Positions 58,510 to 64,000 of a stretch of DNA of 64,000 nt are shown here, one piece after another. Source of the DNA: Monocercomonoides exilis (Eukaryota; Preaxostyla; Oxymonadida; Polymastigidae); NCBI GenBank assembly GCA_001643675.2, contig LSRY02000004.1:1907501-1971500 (forward strand), given 5' to 3'. The position numbers and the translations under genes were made by a program. Positions within the stretch are counted from its first letter, which is position 1. Each line of letters starts with the position of its first letter. The notes below the pieces were generated by a model. The model made no database searches. It had not been told where the DNA came from and saw nothing but the letters and a program-made list of their open reading frames with translations.

Positions 58510-61172
58510 TGTTTTTAATGTTCACATCGCTCGAAAACTGCGAGCATTGGTGGCTGATCGATATTTCTGATCCTGATGTGAATACTGTGTTTCTGTAATC
58601 GAAGGAGCTGCAGATTGACGTGATGGTGAATATGCAAAGGCTCATGGAGGCTGGTCGTGAGCAGCAGTAGTCGCTTCGCTATGTGCCTTTATCACTTCCT
58701 TGCCCTCATCTTTTTCTACTGAAGCAGCGCTTTGATCTGCCTTTCCATTCCGGAGGCGGAGCAACGAGGAGAAGAAGGCAGAAGGGGATGAGCAGTCATC
58801 TCCATCCACCACACATACAGTCGACACTTCGGATGAATCTGTTGTAGCTGCATCTTTTACGTTAGACAAAAAACTTTACCACAACGTGAGGTGGCTGAGG
58901 ACTGATGTGCTTTGGGCAGCTGTGTTGTTGTTGCTTCCATCTTCGCAATCACTTCAATCACTTCTGCAAGCACTCAGAGGTTTCAATGTTGGCTTGCTGT
59001 GCTCAGCTGAACAGAACGTGCTGTGCCCGTTCAATGTGTGATGCTTTCCATTCCTCTTGTGACTTTGCTCCCGTTTCTTGAGAACTTGCCGAGAAAGAAG
59101 TCGTCGAAGAGCAGTTATTAACAGCGGCGGATGTGGATGCGTTCCTGCCAATCTGCAATATGCTTGATCCATCGCTGGCTTCATTGGTCATTGAATGGCT
59201 GGCGAACCAATAAAAGCTGTCGAGGCATGCAGAGTGATGAAGATGGACAATAAAATGAGGAGGGGGACGGTTGCAGTGAATGAAGTGGGAGAGATTGCGG
59301 AGAAGGCGCTGGAGGAGGTGGGGCTGAGGGGCTGATGATGGAAGATGTGTTTCTGTCGCCTGCAGCGATTGTGCTGCATTTGCTGAAATAAAAAAAAGAA
59401 GAAGTTGGAAAAGAAAAAGGAGGCGAAGCGGATGAGTGGGCTGGGAGAGTAGCTGCAGGAGAAGGACAAGTTCATCTGGATGAAACAGAGGAAGAATCTG
59501 CAGCTGAGCGAGAAGCACAACGCAGAAGTGATGCAGGTGAAGCAGGTGAAGAAGAAGAAGTGCTGGAGTCAGCAAGGAGGAGTGTTGAGCGTTGATGAAA
59601 AGAGGTAACTGGCTGGTCGGGGGGTTTCAATTGCCATATCTTCTTCATTCATTTGTGCGTATAATGGGATGGTTCCGTCTTCGGAGTCATTGATTCTGCC
59701 TTTGGGGCTGTGTGAAAACTGCCAGGAGAAGTTAACAGAGACCAACAAAAATGGAAGTGCTGTGATTCTTGGGCCAGACCTGAATGGGAAGGGGGTTGTT
59801 GCGAAAGTGTGGAGCGGTGTGAGTGATGTGAGAAAAACATACAGCGATGGTGAAGGAGGAGGCTGAAGTGGGGAATGAGACCTGGAATCAGCAAGAGATT
59901 GGAGAAGAAATGTGTTGGGACAAATGGAAGTGGGGGAGGAAGTTAGGGTGGTGGTGGAAGAGCAGATGCAACGGTGCGGCAGAAGATGAACCTGATGCAG
60001 AAGAAAACGAAGATGCTGATGGCGCTGTTGAAAGCGCACGTGCAGACGAGCAGAAAGAATAAGGCGCTGTTCAAGGAGGTAATTGAGAATCAGAAGAAGA
60101 GCGAGGCTGCCCAGAAGGTGATGATCCACGGGGGAGAAGTTATTCCAGTTGAATATTGCAGAGATTTGGCTGTTTGGGGAATTTGTGCGGGAGAAGTTCA
60201 AATATAACGCTGTCGTTCTTCCTGTACTGTATCAGGGTGCTTGAAAGGGCAGCGAAGATAAAGATCTAGATGTTTTTTGGGGGAATTTGATAGACTGCAG
60301 TCGGAGAAGGGAGAAACAGAAGCTTCTGCATTTCTGGGTTCTTTTCTCTGAACTTCTTCAAAGCAGAGGCAATGAAGCAGAAAGAGGCGATTAAGGGGCT
60401 GTATGATGCAATCTGTAGTGGCGATGCATCGACTTCATCATCATCGCCATCGTCTTCATCGGGGGCAGTGTGCAGAGGAATCACATACTCGAAGCTGGAG
60501 TCTCTTTTGCGTGTGTGCTATCCGCAGATGCTACAGGCGCTATCGCTGCGGATCTTTTTAGATGCGTATTAGCTGTCTGGCTGCTGTCTGCCGTCGTTTG
60601 CGTCAGTGCAGGAAACATGTAAACGCAATGGCTTCTTCACACTGTGCCTGATGCATCCAGATGTGTGCGATGCTGCCAACTGCAGATCTCCTCTTTTCCG
60701 GTCACAGAACAGCTCAGTTGTGAAGACGATTAGCCGGCACTGGATGATCATGTGCAGGCGCTTTTGGTGGTGTCAGCGGGAACAGGGACGAATCGAAGTG
60801 TTGATGCTGTGCAGTCTGTGGTGGGGAAGAAAGAAGGTAGACAGGCGCTTGTCCGGATGGTGATGATGCTGGTACAGCTTGTTGAAGCGCAGTTTTGGAG
60901 GAATGAGATGGAAAGGGAAATCTGTTTTCGGCTCCCGCTGGGGGACGGGCAGTGAGTGGTGTAGTTTCACGAGGAGATGGTGTGGCACAGGGAGGGAGGA
61001 GGAGTCAAAATCTTGTCATTTCTCATATGTGTCTGCTTCTTCAACACAGCACAAACAGATTTCGAGTGAGATGGTGATGGCGATCAATAACATGTTGCTG
61101 TCCTTTGAGGCTGCATTTGGCTTGATCGATCCTCAGATTTCTCCGACCATATTTTCATCGGCATTATCATAA
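58510..61172 (+). pseudogene. Large decayed coding region, product unrecognised
   Basis: Base composition is coding-like for 2.7 kb, but frames are short and shift repeatedly. Readable plus-strand fragments in order include MFTSLENCEHWWLIDISDPD, then WLRTDVLWAAVLLLLPSSQS, LLTAADVDAFLPICNMLDPS and RVMKMDNKMRRGTVAVNEVG. Further along are KFIWMKQRKNLQLSEKHNAE, MVPSSESLILPLGLCENCQE, SKLESLLRVCYPQMLQALSL, and finally MVMAINNMLLSFEAAFGLID. Most fragments favour plus, but some minus frames are also open (for example 59003-59575 and 59569-60201), so a mosaic of pieces is possible. No domain is identified. It lies inside the inverted repeat together with another broken gene. Confidence 0.45.
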
Positions 61173-61279
61173 TCATCAAATAAGTCTTTTTTTTTATTTT
61201 TTCCTTTTCTTCTATCTCTTGGATTCTAATTTTCTCTATTTTCTTTTAAAATGCACTTTCTTTTTCTTCAAAGCTTGCT

Positions 61280-62999
61280 TCAGCTCTGTCCATGACACTC
61301 TTTCATCTTCCATTTTTTGTTATTATTGCCTTCGTTTTCTTTTAATGTTCTTGTCGAGCGAAACATACATTTTATTAATCTTTGAATGCGTTCTATTCTT
61401 TTTACAGATTTCAAATAAAATATGGGAAATATGGAAGAAGAAGAAGCTTCTGACAAAGAAGCAACAAATACAACAGCAATTATTAAGGCCCATGATTTCC
61501 CTTCTTTTCCTTTTTCAACAATCCTTTCATCTCCATTTGATTCAGATCCACTTATATTCTTCAGTATGAATGAATTTGTCGAAGAAAGAGCATTTTTATT
61601 TCCAAAGAGCTGGCACACAGACAGATATGCCTCCGCTGGCGCCTCTCGAAAAATGCTCCCTTGTATTTTCCCAAAGGCTTCCTTTACCGAGACAAGCCCT
61701 TTCGCTTCTAACTCGAACAGATGCAGCAAGGCCTCAGTTCCGATGGTTGTTGCCAGAGAAAACGACAGATTGCAGTGCAAAAGAAGCTCCCCCTGGTATC
61801 TGATTGCGAACTCGCTCTTTGTTTCATTATTCACATCTTCCGCAAAATAGAGTGTTGGGATGAAGAAGGGAGACGGCCTGTGGCAGGGGATTCCGGCAAT
61901 CGTGTATTTACTGTCCAGCATCCACAGGGATGTGTTGACTTTCGCATTGTCTTCCTCTTTCAAGCTCTCTTTGTTCAGCGATTCTCAATTAGTGTAGGCG
62001 ATATTCCTGCGGGCATCCACTTAGCTGCATTCCAAAGGGATGTTTTGACCGGAGGAGCTGTTGCCCACAAACTTTGCATCTTCGATGCTGTCAGCACCTC
62101 CTGAGACACACAACGTTCCATCAGATGCGTTTGCCATGATGAGATCGCTGATGGCTGCTGTTGTGTTGCACAGATGGACCAGCGATGCATTCCACGAGCA
62201 GATGCTGTCTGCGCTGTTTCCGTTTCCATTTGCACTTTCAGTGGTTTCTGAAGGTGCTCCCTCAAACACACACATGGTTAGAGATAGATCGGCTGCATTG
62301 CTTGCACTTATAATGCTCCCCCGCTGCCCAGGTTCATCTGCATCGTTGCCAGAGGATGTGTCATATTGTGAGCAGGTGAAATTTGACAGGGATATGTGTG
62401 AAGAGGGGGAAGACGCAGAAAATGCAGACAATTTAAAGGAGGCATCGGTACTAGTGTTTGAGCAGTTGCGGAATGAATAGCCAGGAAAGGCAATGTCTCC
62501 TGTGGTAGTAGCGGGGAGGCAGAGGACGCTGCCCTGCGAAAACACCAGATGCTCGGCTGCCACGCTGTGCGCCAAGGCGCTCTGGAACTGGCGGAACTCG
62601 AAGGTGCTGGCTAACAGCTGGAGGTGCTGGAGGTTTATGTTTGCGAGGGCAACACGGTCGGCGGCGGAGAGGAGGAAAAGCAGAAGAGAGAACGTGAGGT
62701 GTTTGACGTAGCTGTTATCGACAGTCAAGTGGCCATTCTCGATGGCTAGCAAAGAGAAGTTGAGGAGTGCTGAATGTTCAGCTGGCGAGGTGGCTGATGA
62801 AGTGGCAGAGGAAACAAACTGGACAAAGGAAAGCGAGAGGTGGCCATCGGTGTGGCACACAACAGCACTGCCTGTGTTCGAAAAAGATGGGTCAAAGAGG
62901 AAGTCGAGACGCCCAATCCAAACATTTGAAGATGTTGCGAAGATAACAGGGTAGCGCTGGATGGAGGCTTCGTTTTCATTATTGGGAATATTGAAACAA
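61280..62999 (-). pseudogene. Beta-helix-type surface protein, C-terminal part with in-frame stops
   Basis: On minus a single frame runs from about 62999 to 61280, interrupted only by TAA (62021-62023) and TGA (61985-61987). It starts mid-protein (QRYPVIFATSSNVWIGRLDF) and continues in short hydrophobic strands alternating with polar turns and N-glycosylation-like sites (LFDPSFSNTGSAVVCHTDGH, NCSNTSTDASFKLSAFSA). This is the style of repetitive beta-helix surface proteins in oxymonads. A final hydrophobic segment (WALIIAVVFVASL) may be a membrane anchor. No start codon or 5' exons are found; AT-rich repeat DNA begins right at 63000, so the gene is probably 5'-truncated. Confidence 0.6.
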
Positions 63000-63474
63000 A
63001 AAAGTAAATTTTAAAAAATCCAAAATTTTATGAACATAAAAGAACAAACAAATCACAAACCATCAATTTTGTTAATAATTTTGTTTATGTGGACTTGAGT
63101 AAGTTGTATTAGCTTCTATGAAACATTGATGTTCATTATGAGCAATGAAATATTCCGATTTTAAAAAACACAAGAATTCTTATTATCATTAAAATTTTCA
63201 AAAAAATAATAGAAACATACCATGAAACTTTCATGAATCAACAATTGCAAAATTGTTCAATCAAGAAAAACCATTTTTCATTGAAAATTTTTAAATTTAA
63301 TTTTGATCAAATAATTTGATATATAATATTTTTGCTTTAAAAAATTTTTTCTTATAAAGAAGTTTGCAACAAACTGATAAACATTATTGTGAAAGTTTGT
63401 TTTTTTCATTTGAATTATGGAAACGGAATGATAAAATAATAACTTCCATGGGTCGGTTTTTTGATCTGATGTCA
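63000..63474. other. AT-rich spacer
   Basis: No supported gene. It abuts the truncated 5' end of the beta-helix pseudogene. Confidence 0.5.
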
Positions 63475-64000
63475 CTTTTCAAAAAAATTTTGCCAAATGC
63501 AGAAGCATCTGACTGAAACTCACCCTTCCACATTAAAATATAATAGTTATAAAAATTTTTTGCTAAGTTGTTTCTTTTTTGAATGATTCAGAAATTATTT
63601 TATGAATTTCGTTTGTTTTCATTTATGATGATAAATATAGATCAATTTCATTGAAAAAACAACAAATTTTGAATTTTGTGAATTGCATGTTGAATCATTC
63701 AAAAAAGAAACAACTTAGCAAAAAATTTTTATAACTATTATATTTTAATGTGGAAGGGTGAGTTTCAGTCAGATGCTTCTGCATTTGATGAAAAGTATTT
63801 TTTAAGTTGTCCCATTGACAAAGTTTTTTTTAAAAAATGATAGCTTTCCATACAGTCAAAACGAACAAATTTCTGGGAAAAAAAATAACCAGAATTGTTT
63901 ATATCATATAAGAAATAAGTGGTGCGTATAAAAGATGAATTGAATCGTTTTGTTAAAATAGAAATATTCATCAAAAGTTGGATTTTCAAAAATAATAATT
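63475..64000 (-). repeat. Right arm of the long inverted repeat, interrupted by a foldback insertion
   Basis: 63475-63494 and 63787-64000 together match the inverse of 57635-57872. The arm reaches the window edge and may be longer. The intervening 63495-63786 is absent from the left arm. Confidence 0.92.
63495..63786. mobile_element. 292-bp foldback (MITE-like) insertion with long terminal inverted repeats
   Basis: AAATGCAGAAGCATCTGACT at the left end and its exact inverse at the right end begin arms of about 95 bp (to TTTTTTGAATGATTCA, about 63590, and its inverse from about 63691) around a 100-bp centre. The corresponding site at about 57853 (CATCAAATGGCAAAAT) is empty, which defines it as an insertion. 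A clean target-site duplication is not visible. Confidence 0.88.

Noticed and set aside
61985-62023. Reassigned stop codons (TAA as Gln, as in some oxymonads)
   Set aside because: TAA terminates the parvulin exactly where the family ends, TAG terminates dynein and TGA the TTLL gene; large genes contain no internal stops.

Overview
The window is nuclear DNA from a protist. Protein genes carry short GT-AG introns (about 35-195 bp) whose donors mostly read GTTTG or GTATG. One of the two tRNA genes is a eukaryotic-type initiator tRNA-Met. TAA, TAG and TGA all appear as genuine stops. Spacers are very AT-rich and exons much richer in GC. The combination of intron-bearing flagellar genes, long poly-serine tracts and secreted beta-helix-type repeat proteins suggests a metamonad, most likely an oxymonad (Preaxostyla). 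That assignment is inference from gene style; no marker gene in the window settles it.

Layout: 1-4365 (minus) is the 5' part of a secreted protein built from essentially identical 391-residue tandem repeats, running off the left edge. 4.4-13.9 kb is repeat territory: a decayed coding block, a DIRS-type tyrosine-recombinase retroelement with inverted terminal repeats (7.1-11.1 kb), a pogo/Tigger-like transposase relic and two foldback repeats. 14.0-19.2 kb (minus) is a tight cluster: a PPP1R42-type LRR protein, a small unknown protein, and a pentatricopeptide-repeat protein fused to a TrmB-like tRNA methyltransferase domain. Two tRNA genes follow (initiator Met and Ile-AAU, plus). 21.1-36.3 kb (minus) is the cytoplasmic dynein-2 (IFT dynein) heavy chain, about 5031 residues in three exons, followed upstream by a small acidic protein with a duplicated GWDRYI motif. 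37.3-41.5 kb is gene-free and holds a 973-bp palindrome with 22-bp tandem repeats and other foldbacks.

41.5-53.0 kb is gene-dense: an unknown helical protein and an unknown 4-exon protein diverge from a 90-bp spacer, then a Pin1-type parvulin, an auxin-efflux-carrier-family (PIN-like) transporter and a 1955-residue tubulin tyrosine ligase-like glutamylase with a huge serine-rich tail lie in a row on plus. 53.3-57.4 kb is a stack of DNA transposons: a Tc1-type relic lies between two pieces of a Merlin/ISXO2-like transposase gene, followed by a pogo-like element with terminal inverted repeats. 57.6-64.0 kb is bounded by an inverted repeat and encloses decayed coding sequence plus a beta-helix-type surface-protein pseudogene with two in-frame stops.

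Functionally, three genes point to the flagellar/microtubule system (retrograde IFT motor, tubulin glutamylation, MTOC-associated PPP1R42). The PPR-TrmB fusion suggests organelle-style or tRNA-directed RNA processing, which would be surprising if the host is an amitochondriate oxymonad. Exon structures below were built by hand from splice signals and reading-phase bookkeeping; every multi-exon model closes in phase.
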